Assembly: GCA_947631005.1 (NCBI GenBank)
Contig: CANRJR010000005.1
Coordinates: 1 to 64,000, forward strand
Length of the DNA stretch: 64,000 nt
Direction of reading: 5' to 3'
Source: an uncultured Clostridia bacterium
GTDB lineage: Bacteria > Bacillota > Clostridia > Christensenellales > Borkfalkiaceae
A program made the position numbers and the translations under genes. How positions within the stretch are numbered: the first letter of the stretch is position 1; every line of letters starts with the position of its first letter. Shown here piece by piece: positions 28,758 through 37,351 of the stretch. The notes under the pieces were generated by a model. It searched no databases. It worked only from the letters and a program-made list of their open reading frames with translations, and was not told the origin of the DNA.

Positions 28758-29045
28758 ATGAACAAGAAAAAAGATATTGAGGAACTTGAAAAAATCATTT
28801 TGCAATGCGTGAGAATTGAACCAACGCAGTATTCGACCATTGAATATCAAGAAAAATTTAACGGAATGGGATTTCGCATAGGCTCTAAAAAGTTTTTCAG
28901 TATGCTTCAAAAAGCTGGTTATCGCAAAGCCGATGATGTGCGCAAAGAAACGGCAAAAGAGATTGCGGAGTTGTTAAAATACTTTGAATATGAATTTGCG
29001 CCAGAGATGATTTTGGAAAAATACGGCATAGAGGTGGACGAATGA
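28758..29045 (+). CDS. Hypothetical phage protein
   Basis: RBS, overlaps the next ORF. Confidence 0.5.
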   Translation: MNKKKDIEELEKIILQCVRIEPTQYSTIEYQEKFNGMGFRIGSKKFFSMLQKAGYRKADDVRKETAKEIAELLKYFEYEFAPEMILEKYGIEVDE

Positions 29046-29368
29046 CGATTGGAAGCCTTTTTGGGCGCGATTTACGGGAGGGACAAGGATTGAAACTTCA
29101 CATTCAACGGTATCGGTGGATCATAGTACGAGACAGGAAAGAAATCTTTTGCGGGCTTGCACAGGACTATCAATTCAAGAACATTGACGACATCGGCAGC
29201 ACGGCAATCAAAACATATTCGAGCGAACAGAAAGCGCGATATGGCTTTTTGAATAGTTGGGGTAACGCACAGAAGCTCATCGACGCGGGCAGGGTGGAGT
29301 TTGTCCAAGTCATCGAATCGCTTGGTACGCAGGAATTTTTTAAGTGGCTCAAAGGAGAAAAGGCATGA
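29042..29368 (+). CDS. Hypothetical phage protein
   Basis: ATGA overlap with the upstream ORF. Confidence 0.5.
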   Translation: MTIGSLFGRDLREGQGLKLHIQRYRWIIVRDRKEIFCGLAQDYQFKNIDDIGSTAIKTYSSEQKARYGFLNSWGNAQKLIDAGRVEFVQVIESLGTQEFFKWLKGEKA

Positions 29369-29397
29369 AAGCAGTATATGTTCGTGGAGGAATTGTA

Positions 29398-29610
29398 ATG
29401 AACAAAGAGAACACCTGCAATTTCTCGGAAAACAAGTTTGATTTATGGTCGGACGATACGATTTGGACTTGCAATAAATGCGGAGGGGATTGGTCCTTTA
29501 TCGACGGCAGTACACCGCAAGAAAACGGAATGAATTACTGCCCGTCTTGCGGCAGGAAAATCGTGGAATATATCCCACGAAAACTTGACATTGAGGAGGA
29601 CGAGGAATGA
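29398..29610 (+). CDS. Small zinc-ribbon protein
   Basis: CNKCGGDWSFIDG...YCPSCGRKI. Confidence 0.55.
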   Translation: MNKENTCNFSENKFDLWSDDTIWTCNKCGGDWSFIDGSTPQENGMNYCPSCGRKIVEYIPRKLDIEEDEE

Positions 29611-29921
29611 AACTTGTAATTTACAGAGACAAAGGAACAAATAAAATCGTCGACTTTCACGAATTGACCAAAAATATCACCGACGAAAAAGTGAGGGCGT
29701 ACAACGACAACAAGAAAAACACCAACAGAGCCGAGATCGCAGAGCTCGAAGAGGACAGCCTTGCCTATTACTTCTACACCATGAAAACCAAGCAAATACA
29801 GGAAGAGGCAGACGACTTGCGAGACTTGATGAATGAATTGGATGAGATCTCAAATCGCATTGATAACCGTTTATACGACTTCGACAAATGGTTTAAGTCG
29901 GAAAGGGGGGACGACAAATGA
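29607..29921 (+). CDS. Hypothetical phage protein
   Basis: ATGA overlaps at both ends. Confidence 0.5.
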   Translation: MKLVIYRDKGTNKIVDFHELTKNITDEKVRAYNDNKKNTNRAEIAELEEDSLAYYFYTMKTKQIQEEADDLRDLMNELDEISNRIDNRLYDFDKWFKSERGDDK

Positions 29922-30484
29922 AAGCAGTATTGATTTCAATTCACCCGCGCCATTGCGGGAATATCGCAAGCGGCAAAAAGACGGTAGAGGTAAGAAAGAC
30001 CGTCCCGAAGCTCAAAACGCCGTTCAGATGCTATATCTATTGCACGAGCGTGAAATCGCTCCCGCTGGAAGAATACGTCGCATTGCACGCTTCAACGGAT
30101 GGGCTTTGCGATAAGCGGAGCGGAAAGGTTATCGGCGAGTTCGTGTGTGACAGGATAGACACGATAAGGGACGAGGGGAACGGCTTTGTCGCAGGGGGAG
30201 TTCAGCCGTCAGAGTGGCATTCTTCGGCGCAAACGCTTATTCAAGCGGCTTGCCTTACGGAGAAGGAATTAAAGGCATACCTCGGCAACGATTACGGCTA
30301 CGGCTGGCACATCTCTGATCTCAAAATCTACGACAAGCCGAAGGAGCTTTCCGAGTTCAGAAAGCCGTGTGATAGATTTTTAGACTGTTTTCTTTGTCGG
30401 CGTTACAAACGCGATGAGTTCGGCGGTTGCGACAGTAAAATACACCGCCCGCCGCAGAGCTATATGTTCGTGGAGGAGATATGA
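29918..30484 (+). CDS. ASCH/EVE-like (PUA-related) protein
   Basis: VLISIHPRHCGNIASGKKTVEVRKTVP...YIYCT...GKVIGEFVCDRI. Confidence 0.65.
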   Translation: MKAVLISIHPRHCGNIASGKKTVEVRKTVPKLKTPFRCYIYCTSVKSLPLEEYVALHASTDGLCDKRSGKVIGEFVCDRIDTIRDEGNGFVAGGVQPSEWHSSAQTLIQAACLTEKELKAYLGNDYGYGWHISDLKIYDKPKELSEFRKPCDRFLDCFLCRRYKRDEFGGCDSKIHRPPQSYMFVEEI

Positions 30485-30570
30485 CGCCGACAAGCACAAG
30501 CGAGATACAATCTCCAACCCAAGTATTTTGGGAAGCGACGCAGATAAGTGATTTCACATAAGGAGCAAAC

Positions 30571-30783
30571 ATGAAAACGAGAGAAAACGAACTGCACGAG
30601 CCGAAAATTTCTGAAAGATATTTTTATGCGACAATGCTTTATTGTCAACAATGCGGTGAATTTCTTGCGAAAGACGAGAGAGCAGAAGATATTCCAAAAG
30701 CGATTAGGGTTAAGGAATGCAAAAGGAAAATGCCGAACTACTGTCCGAACTGCGGCGTACGGCTCAAAGAGGTGGACGAATGA
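30571..30783 (+). CDS. Small zinc-ribbon protein
   Basis: LYCQQCGEF...NYCPNCGVRL. Confidence 0.5.
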   Translation: MKTRENELHEPKISERYFYATMLYCQQCGEFLAKDERAEDIPKAIRVKECKRKMPNYCPNCGVRLKEVDE

Positions 30784-30947
30784 CGAAGCAAGAATACAAG
30801 ATGATACTGAAACTTATTGACAGAAATACGTCAACAAAACAAGTAGGCTACTATCAATACGAAAGCAGGTACATTTCAGAGGACGGTATTAAACAGTTGA
30901 AGCAAGACATCAAAGACTTATTCGATGACGAAGAGGTGACAGAGTGA
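30780..30947 (+). CDS. Hypothetical small phage protein
   Basis: ATGA overlap; MTKQEYKMILKLIDRN. Confidence 0.45.
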   Translation: MTKQEYKMILKLIDRNTSTKQVGYYQYESRYISEDGIKQLKQDIKDLFDDEEVTE

Positions 30948-31135
30948 ACCCTGAAATGAAAAAAGTTGACGTTGATAAAGTGGCCGAACAGGCGGTTGAG
31001 TACGTCTTATCAAATCCGTGCGCGATATGCTCCTGCGAGAGTTTTTGCGGCGTCAAGTACAAAGGGACGTGTAAAATCAGACGCAAGATACGGCTTCGGC
31101 TTTTTAAGCTGAAAGGAGTGGAAGATGAAATTTGA
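30944..31135 (+). CDS. Hypothetical small Cys-containing protein
   Basis: CAICSCESFCGVKYKGTCKIRRK. Confidence 0.45.
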   Translation: MNPEMKKVDVDKVAEQAVEYVLSNPCAICSCESFCGVKYKGTCKIRRKIRLRLFKLKGVEDEI

Positions 31136-31295
31136 ACTGAACGTGGAAGCAATCGGCAAGAACGCGCGGGCGCTCACGGGGATCATCATCGTGGACGGCA
31201 AGCCGCTGACGACTACATACGACATTCGCGCTTTTCTGCGTCGAATCGCGGGCGAAAAAAAGACGATTACCGTCACCGTTGTAGAGGACAAATGA
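31125..31295 (+). CDS. Hypothetical 56-aa phage protein
   Basis: MKFELNVEAIGKNARALTGIIIVDGKPL... overlaps the upstream gene; RBS aaaggag. Confidence 0.4.
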   Translation: MKFELNVEAIGKNARALTGIIIVDGKPLTTTYDIRAFLRRIAGEKKTITVTVVEDK

Positions 31296-31313
31296 CTTTA
31301 TGAGGAGGCAATC

Positions 31314-31574
31314 ATGAAAAACTATACCTTGCCGCTGTCAACGTACAGCGACTTGAAGAAAATGAGTTGCGAGGACATGGCGAAGTGGGCGGCAGACCTT
31401 TTCGCAAAGGGCGTGAAAGCGGGTAAGGCTTCCGTGACGTCGGAAGAGGCGTTCGTTGCCTCTCTCGACGCCGTCCTCAAATCGACATTTGACATCGGGG
31501 ACACCCGCGCCGAGGCGATCATCAAACGGCCCGGAGAGATTTTGAACGGAGGGAAAGAGGAAACAACGAAATGA
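31314..31574 (+). CDS. Hypothetical phage protein
   Basis: RBS gaggag; overlaps the next ORF. Confidence 0.45.
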   Translation: MKNYTLPLSTYSDLKKMSCEDMAKWAADLFAKGVKAGKASVTSEEAFVASLDAVLKSTFDIGDTRAEAIIKRPGEILNGGKEETTK

Positions 31575-32338
31575 ACGCAAATGATATAAGAGCGGCACTT
31601 CGGGCAAGATATAGCGACCATCGGCGGTATGCGACAGCGGAAGAAGTAGGGCTGACCACGGGGTTTTCGCACCGCCGCCTTGACATGATGGTTCTTGACT
31701 GCTACAACTCCAACGGATTCCGAATTGACGGTTTCGAGATAAAAGTGAGCACGTCGGATTTGCGCCGTGAACTTGAAGATCCCGAAAAGCACATTGCCTT
31801 TTTTGACGTTATTGACTATTACACCCTCGCCGCTCCCAATGGCGTGATAGAGCCACTAATGGATATTATACCAAAGAAGTGGGGAATTTTGATCGTAGAT
31901 GAGAACGGAAGTACGCGGTATAAGCGTAAGCCGCTCGCCCTTGAAGATAGAAAGGCTGATAAACCCGTCCCGCGAGCGTTTCTCGCTTCGATAACACGGG
32001 CTATACAAGGTAAGCAACCGTCAGAGCAAGAACTTCGAGCCGCATACGAAAGAGGGCGTAAAGACGAAAAGGAAAGTGACGAGTGGCGTACAAATTACAT
32101 GAGGGAGAGGGTACAAAAGGAAGCCGATAAAATCGAAAAGTACGACAATTTACTAAATCGGCTCCACATTTGGCGTTCGGACAATATCGAAGAAGCGATC
32201 AAAGAATTTGAGGCGTTTCGCAATCTTCATTTGAGTTGGATATTTGAACGCATCGATGCAACAATAAATGACCTTACGGCATTAAGTTTATATTTGAAGG
32301 GGGCAAACAATGAACAAGACGAAGATAGATTGGTGTGA
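31571..32338 (+). CDS. MmcB/PDDEXK-like DNA repair-type protein
   Basis: RRLDMMVLDCYNSNGFRIDGFEIKVSTSDLRRELEDPEKHIAFFDVIDYYTLAAP. Confidence 0.6.
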   Translation: MNANDIRAALRARYSDHRRYATAEEVGLTTGFSHRRLDMMVLDCYNSNGFRIDGFEIKVSTSDLRRELEDPEKHIAFFDVIDYYTLAAPNGVIEPLMDIIPKKWGILIVDENGSTRYKRKPLALEDRKADKPVPRAFLASITRAIQGKQPSEQELRAAYERGRKDEKESDEWRTNYMRERVQKEADKIEKYDNLLNRLHIWRSDNIEEAIKEFEAFRNLHLSWIFERIDATINDLTALSLYLKGANNEQDEDRLV

Positions 32339-32966
32339 CGCGACAATCAACTGCGTTTACGGCTGCCCGAACAACTGCGAGTACTGCTACGGAAACGTAC
32401 TCAACAAGCGTTTCCACTTCTGTAAAGATTGGAAAGTCCCCGAGTGGAAGCCTGAACACTTGAAAGAGTTTTACAGCAAGAAGTCGAGGAGCATTTTCAT
32501 CGACAGCATGAGCGACATCGGCACTTGGGAGCAGGAGTGGCTCAACGCCGTTATGAAGGCAATCAAGGATAACCCTCAACATCGCTACATAGCATTGACG
32601 AAGCGCATTGAATGGCTCATGAACAAAATAAACATGACACAATATGGCATCCTTAAAACGCTTTTTATTGGGAGAAGCGTTACTACACAGGCACAGTTAT
32701 GGGATAGTCTTGTGGTTCCGCATTTTTACAGCATTGAGCCTATCTTGGAGCCGATAATGATACCGAAAGATATGATGCGCTCGCTTATCATCGGCGCGGA
32801 GACGGGCAACCGCAAGGGCAAGGTCATTCCGAAAAAGGAGTGGATAGACGACCTTGTGAGGCAAGCGGACGCGCAAGAGAGCGCGGTATTCATGAAAGAA
32901 AGCCTGCGCCAGCTCATGGGCGACGACTTCCGACAGGACAAGCTCCCGTGGGATATTGAGAGGTGA
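32310..32966 (+). CDS. Phage Gp37/Gp68-family (DUF5131) protein
   Basis: IDWCDATINCVYGCPNNCEYCYGNVL...SMSDIG...VIIGAETGNRKGK. Confidence 0.8.
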   Translation: MNKTKIDWCDATINCVYGCPNNCEYCYGNVLNKRFHFCKDWKVPEWKPEHLKEFYSKKSRSIFIDSMSDIGTWEQEWLNAVMKAIKDNPQHRYIALTKRIEWLMNKINMTQYGILKTLFIGRSVTTQAQLWDSLVVPHFYSIEPILEPIMIPKDMMRSLIIGAETGNRKGKVIPKKEWIDDLVRQADAQESAVFMKESLRQLMGDDFRQDKLPWDIER

Positions 32967-32969
32967 GAT

Positions 32970-33182
32970 ATGGTATTCAAGATTAAAATTCATTTTGGAG
33001 AAGGCGTCTCAACTGTCGTGCTTTATGAGACAGAGGAAGAAAGGAATGCGGTTTTTCAAGCGATTCATACGGCAGATTGGAGCAAACCTTTATTGATTCA
33101 ATGCGAAAACGGCGGACACAAACGCGATACGATTATCAATCTTTCACGCGTTTGCATGGTGTATTGCCTTAACGAGAGGTGA
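32970..33182 (+). CDS. Hypothetical phage protein
   Basis: RBS; dense gene packing. Confidence 0.4.
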   Translation: MVFKIKIHFGEGVSTVVLYETEEERNAVFQAIHTADWSKPLLIQCENGGHKRDTIINLSRVCMVYCLNER

Positions 33183-33186
33183 GGAG

Positions 33187-33378
33187 ATGTTTGAAAATAA
33201 CGATAATCAATCTTGGCTCTATTCAGTGCCGGCGGGAGACATCAACTTCAAAGGCGCGTTGCAACGGGCGACGGTGGAGGAATTGCAGGAAGTTCTCGCC
33301 GCGCTTCACGTAGCGGGGAACAAGACAAAGATCGCCGCGATACAGCGGAAAATCAGAAAGAAAACATTTAGGAGGTAA
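33187..33378 (+). CDS. Hypothetical phage protein
   Basis: RBS gaggag; dense gene packing. Confidence 0.4.
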   Translation: MFENNDNQSWLYSVPAGDINFKGALQRATVEELQEVLAALHVAGNKTKIAAIQRKIRKKTFRR

Positions 33379-33382
33379 AACC

Positions 33383-33766
33383 ATGCAAGACAACAACATC
33401 AAAATTCAAAGCGAGGACTTCGAAGCGATTCTGCGCGGCGAAAAACGCGCCGAGTGGCGCAAAAACGACAGAGACTATAAGGTCGACGACATCTACAACT
33501 TAAACGAAGTAGGAACAGACAGACGGCTCACGGGGCGGTCGGTTCAGATCCGCATTACGCACGTCGTGTACGGCGGAAAGTCCGAAATGCCGAAAGACTA
33601 CTGTATGTTCTCGTTCGTACGAACGGATGAGAACGAAAGATGCGCCATTCTTGAAAATGCGTTGCAGCAGAGCAGAAGCGCACTCACACTTGCACGGAAC
33701 GAACTGCAAGAAAAGAGCATCACTATCGTCACCCTTGCAAAGATCATTGCGGGAGGCGCAAGATGA
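33383..33766 (+). CDS. DUF3850/ASCH-like protein
   Basis: IKIQSEDFEAILRGEKRAEWRKNDRDYKVDDIYNLNE. Confidence 0.65.
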   Translation: MQDNNIKIQSEDFEAILRGEKRAEWRKNDRDYKVDDIYNLNEVGTDRRLTGRSVQIRITHVVYGGKSEMPKDYCMFSFVRTDENERCAILENALQQSRSALTLARNELQEKSITIVTLAKIIAGGAR

Positions 33767-34125
33767 CGGGACGAAAAATCGAAATCTTCGATCTGCTTCC
33801 AGAAGAGGCAATGAAGGTAATCGACGACCTCGGCTATAAGTTCCTCGAAAGCAGGGGCTATAACACGACGCGGGCGGCGGAGTCGAAGTCGCAGATGACG
33901 AAACTAAAAAAGGCTCTCCGCGTCAACGGCGAAGAGTTGAAGTACGCGGCGGCAATCGAGAAAGAGACGAAAGCTATCCTCATTTGGTTCGAGCTTTATC
34001 GCGGAAAGGAGAGGGTTGCAACGAGCGAGGGAATCAAGTTCATGCCGAAACCGTCGGAAGGAGGGGGCAATGGAAGAGGAGATCGTGAAGAAAGAACTGC
34101 GACAGCTTCGGACGATCGCGTATAG
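33763..34125 (+). CDS. Hypothetical phage protein
   Basis: Overlaps upstream and downstream genes. Confidence 0.45.
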   Translation: MTGRKIEIFDLLPEEAMKVIDDLGYKFLESRGYNTTRAAESKSQMTKLKKALRVNGEELKYAAAIEKETKAILIWFELYRGKERVATSEGIKFMPKPSEGGGNGRGDREERTATASDDRV

Positions 34126-34462
34126 TGTCGAGAGGCAACTTGAAGTCAAGCGAAAGCATGAGGAACGTCTTGAAGTACTTCGGAGCAAGGAGCAGACGGA
34201 AGAGGTGCGGGAAGCGATAGAAAGGACGGAAAAGGCACTTGCAAGCCTTGACATCGCCGATGACATACAACGAGCCGCCGCCCTTGAAGCTCGCTATATG
34301 GAGGCAATCAGCCGCCTCGACCGTCTCGACCGTGCAATCATTCTCGACGGGTACATAAACGGTACGCCCTATTGGAAGATTGGTCGGAGCATCGGTTACT
34401 CCGAGCGCGGGGTGCAAAAGCGCGTTCGCATCATCGTGAAGCGTCTTGCAGAGATGCTGTAA
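34070..34462 (+). CDS. Sigma-70 region-4-like late transcription regulator (ArpU/RinA-like position)
   Basis: ILDGYINGTPYWKIGRSIGYSERGVQKRVRIIVKRLAEML; directly upstream of tRNA and terminase. Confidence 0.6.
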   Translation: MEEEIVKKELRQLRTIAYSVERQLEVKRKHEERLEVLRSKEQTEEVREAIERTEKALASLDIADDIQRAAALEARYMEAISRLDRLDRAIILDGYINGTPYWKIGRSIGYSERGVQKRVRIIVKRLAEML

Positions 34463-34583
34463 AAACAGTGTGCAAACGAAAAGAGTGTGCTCCGGTGTGG
34501 TTTTGTTTGTGCGATAATGGTATCGTGAGAGATTGGCGAGAGGGATGCGGGTGGCGGGAAAGCTTCTTTGTGTCTCTCAATAT

Positions 34584-34658
34584 CGCGGGATAGTGCAGAG
34601 GTAGCACGGTCGGCTCATAACCGACAAGTCGGCGGTTCGATCCCGTCTCCCGCAACCA
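34584..34658 (+). tRNA. Phage-encoded tRNA-Met(CAT), initiator-like acceptor end
   Basis: 75-nt cloverleaf: CGCGGGA-TA-GTGC..GCAC-G-GTCGG-CTCATAA-CCGAC-AAGTC-GGCGG-TTCGATC-CCGTC-TCCCGCA-ACCA. Confidence 0.9.
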
Positions 34659-34797
34659 AAGCCGAAATTCCGTTATAAACTCCTATCCAAAGGCAAAAGA
34701 GAAAGAGAGGAGATACGGTTGTGAAAGAACTTCGGAGGGTGGATAAGTAGCGCAAAAGGCAGTAACCCTCCCAATGCGATATTACAGGAGGTGGAGC

Positions 34798-35310
34798 ATG
34801 GCGCGGGGACAGAAGTATAACGACGACATCAAAGAGAAAGCATACGCTCTCCTTGCGACGAATAACTCCGTCTCCTATGTGGCAGAGCAGCTCGGGCTTC
34901 CGCGTACGACGGTCAAATCGTGGAAAGAACAGTACGATGCAAGGGCGAGGGAGAGTGGCGAAGCAACCATCGTCGAACTTCGTCAAAAAAATAAGGAGAT
35001 CTTTGTGAAGCGTGCTTGGGGGATCATTGGGCAGACGCAGACCATTCTCGAACGCCGTCTCAAACGCGCCATAGAGAGCGAGGACGAGCTTGACGAACTC
35101 CTTGAAGAGATATGCAAGCTCGACCATAAGACGCTGACGGACGCGCAAAGGAAAGCTCTTTACGCGAAGCTCTCGGTGATAAAGGTCGACGACGTGAAGG
35201 CTCTCGGTGTCGTGCTTGGTACGATTTACGACAAGCAGGCTCTCGCCAACAAGGAAGCGACGGAGATCGTCGAGGGGGAAGTTCGCATCAAGAAGTTCGA
35301 GGATTTTTGA
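34798..35310 (+). CDS. terS: Terminase small subunit
   Basis: N-terminal HTH NSVSYVAEQLGLPRTTVKSWK; directly before terL. Confidence 0.8.
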   Translation: MARGQKYNDDIKEKAYALLATNNSVSYVAEQLGLPRTTVKSWKEQYDARARESGEATIVELRQKNKEIFVKRAWGIIGQTQTILERRLKRAIESEDELDELLEEICKLDHKTLTDAQRKALYAKLSVIKVDDVKALGVVLGTIYDKQALANKEATEIVEGEVRIKKFEDF

Positions 35311-35312
35311 GA

Positions 35313-37124
35313 ATGAGGGTGCAGGACATCATCGACAAGCGGCGGCGGCTCTGGGAAGAGCGTCATGATCTTGACTATGACAAGGCATACATACGGGCGG
35401 CGGCGAGGAAGATTTTGAGCTCGCCCGAACTTGTCGCAGAAGTGCAGTCAAAGCCGTACCTGCTCATCGAGAGCACGTTCTATATCGTCAACAAGGAAAG
35501 AGCGACCGTTCCTTTCTTCTTTAACGAGGTGCAGAGGGATTTTATTAGGAAGCTCGAAACGCTCGGAACGAGCAAGCCGTTTTTCATTCTGAAAAGCAGA
35601 CAGCAGGGTTTCACGAGCCTCATCACGGCGATACAGCTCTCCTACGCCATAGTCAGGAAGAACTTCGCAGGGTTCACTATGGCAGATCGCTCCGATAACA
35701 CGCGGGCGATATTCAACGACAAGGCGAGGGTGGTGTATGACCGCCTTCCCGATGAACTGAAACCGACCGAGAAGTTCAACTCCATGAACGAGCTGTTCTT
35801 CTCCCGCCTCAATTCCTCATGGCGTATCGCAACGGCGACGGACCAAGTGGGGCGGTCGAGGACGCTGAACTTCGTTCACTTCTCGGAGGCGGCGTTCTAC
35901 GAATGCAGTCTCGCGGAACTCCAAAAGGGAATTGGCGAGGCAATCACGGCGGGGGCGATACAAGTCTACGAGACGACGGCGCACGGGTTCAACGAGGCGA
36001 AAGATCTTTGGGATTCGGGAAGCTGTCATAATTGCTTCTACGAGTGGTGGCGGACTTCCGAATACCGAAGCACCGAGTATCAGTACCTCGAAACGACCGA
36101 CGCATGGCTCATCGAGCGCATCGAACTTCTCAAAGAACTCGGTCTCGACCGCGAGCAAATCACTTGGTATTGCAAGAAGTATGACGGCTATCTCGACAAG
36201 AACACGATAAAGCAGGAGTACCCGATAACGCCTACGGAGGCGTTTATATCGAGCGGCGACAGCGTGTTCGACATGGAATCGCTAAACAACCAGATCGCCC
36301 GCGCACAAGCTTTGCAAGGCGGCAGAAAAGGCTTTTTCACCTACAAAAAGGAAGCCGTTCCCGTCGAAAACTCCGAAGGCAAGACAGAAGATTTCGAGTG
36401 GAAGATCACGGACATTCGGTTCGTCGAGAGCAGAGACGGCTACATCACGATCCACGAAGAGCCGAGGGTCAAGCGCGACGCGCGGGGCAACATCACGGGA
36501 AAAGCCCCGTATGCGATCGGCGGCGATACGGCAGGGACAGGCGAGGACTACTTCACGGCGAAAGTCATCTGCAACCTTGACGGAAAGACCGTCGCTACAC
36601 TACGAAAACAGCGAATAGACGAGGACTTATACGCGGAGCAGCTGTATTGCCTCGGAAAGTACTATCACGACGCGCTCATCGGCATCGAGACGAACTATTC
36701 AAGGCAGCCGACGCGGGTATTGCAAGCGAAGTATTTCTATCCAAACCTATATTTGAGAGAACGTCTCGACCGCATGACGGACGAGATCGAGAAAGTGTAC
36801 GGGTTCGAGACGACACCGAAAACGAAGCCTATCATCATAAGCGAACTCGTCAAACTCATGCGCGACGACCCGACGAACGAGGTCGATGTCGATACTCTCA
36901 AAGAGATGACGACTTTCGTCAAGAAAGAGAATGGGAAGCAAGAGGCTATCGACGGATATCACGACGACCTCGTAATGGCACTTGCAATCGCCCACTTCAT
37001 CTCAAAACGGCAAACGCACGAGTGGCTGAACTCGACCGCCGAGGAAGCGGACTTTATCGCCGAGAACTTCCAAAACGACGAAGAGGGCGGGAACAGCGAC
37101 TACATGGTATGGGAGGACTTTTAA
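35313..37124 (+). CDS. terL: Terminase large subunit
   Basis: ILKSRQQGFTS Walker A-like, GGDTAGTGEDYFTA nuclease motif, YHDDLVMALAIA. Confidence 0.92.
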   Translation: MRVQDIIDKRRRLWEERHDLDYDKAYIRAAARKILSSPELVAEVQSKPYLLIESTFYIVNKERATVPFFFNEVQRDFIRKLETLGTSKPFFILKSRQQGFTSLITAIQLSYAIVRKNFAGFTMADRSDNTRAIFNDKARVVYDRLPDELKPTEKFNSMNELFFSRLNSSWRIATATDQVGRSRTLNFVHFSEAAFYECSLAELQKGIGEAITAGAIQVYETTAHGFNEAKDLWDSGSCHNCFYEWWRTSEYRSTEYQYLETTDAWLIERIELLKELGLDREQITWYCKKYDGYLDKNTIKQEYPITPTEAFISSGDSVFDMESLNNQIARAQALQGGRKGFFTYKKEAVPVENSEGKTEDFEWKITDIRFVESRDGYITIHEEPRVKRDARGNITGKAPYAIGGDTAGTGEDYFTAKVICNLDGKTVATLRKQRIDEDLYAEQLYCLGKYYHDALIGIETNYSRQPTRVLQAKYFYPNLYLRERLDRMTDEIEKVYGFETTPKTKPIIISELVKLMRDDPTNEVDVDTLKEMTTFVKKENGKQEAIDGYHDDLVMALAIAHFISKRQTHEWLNSTAEEADFIAENFQNDEEGGNSDYMVWEDF

Positions 37125-37351
37125 TGTTCGGATGGAGAAAAAAGGAGTACGCGGAACTCTCCGAAAAATATGATAAGCTCGAAGCGGTCGTTGAGAAGCT
37201 CGCCGCAAAGGTCGAGGAACTTGGGAAGCGCACGATCTCGCAGAGGACGCAGGAAGAGGACGCTCCCGTGCCGTTCTATCAAATTCTCGATGAATGGCTG
37301 AACGGCGACGAAAGGGGCGGCGAACAGGAGGGGGAAGATGTCGGAAATTAA
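37124..37351 (+). CDS. Small coiled-coil protein between terL and portal
   Basis: TAATG overlap; MFGWRKKEYAELSEKYDKLEAVVEKL. Confidence 0.5.
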   Translation: MFGWRKKEYAELSEKYDKLEAVVEKLAAKVEELGKRTISQRTQEEDAPVPFYQILDEWLNGDERGGEQEGEDVGN

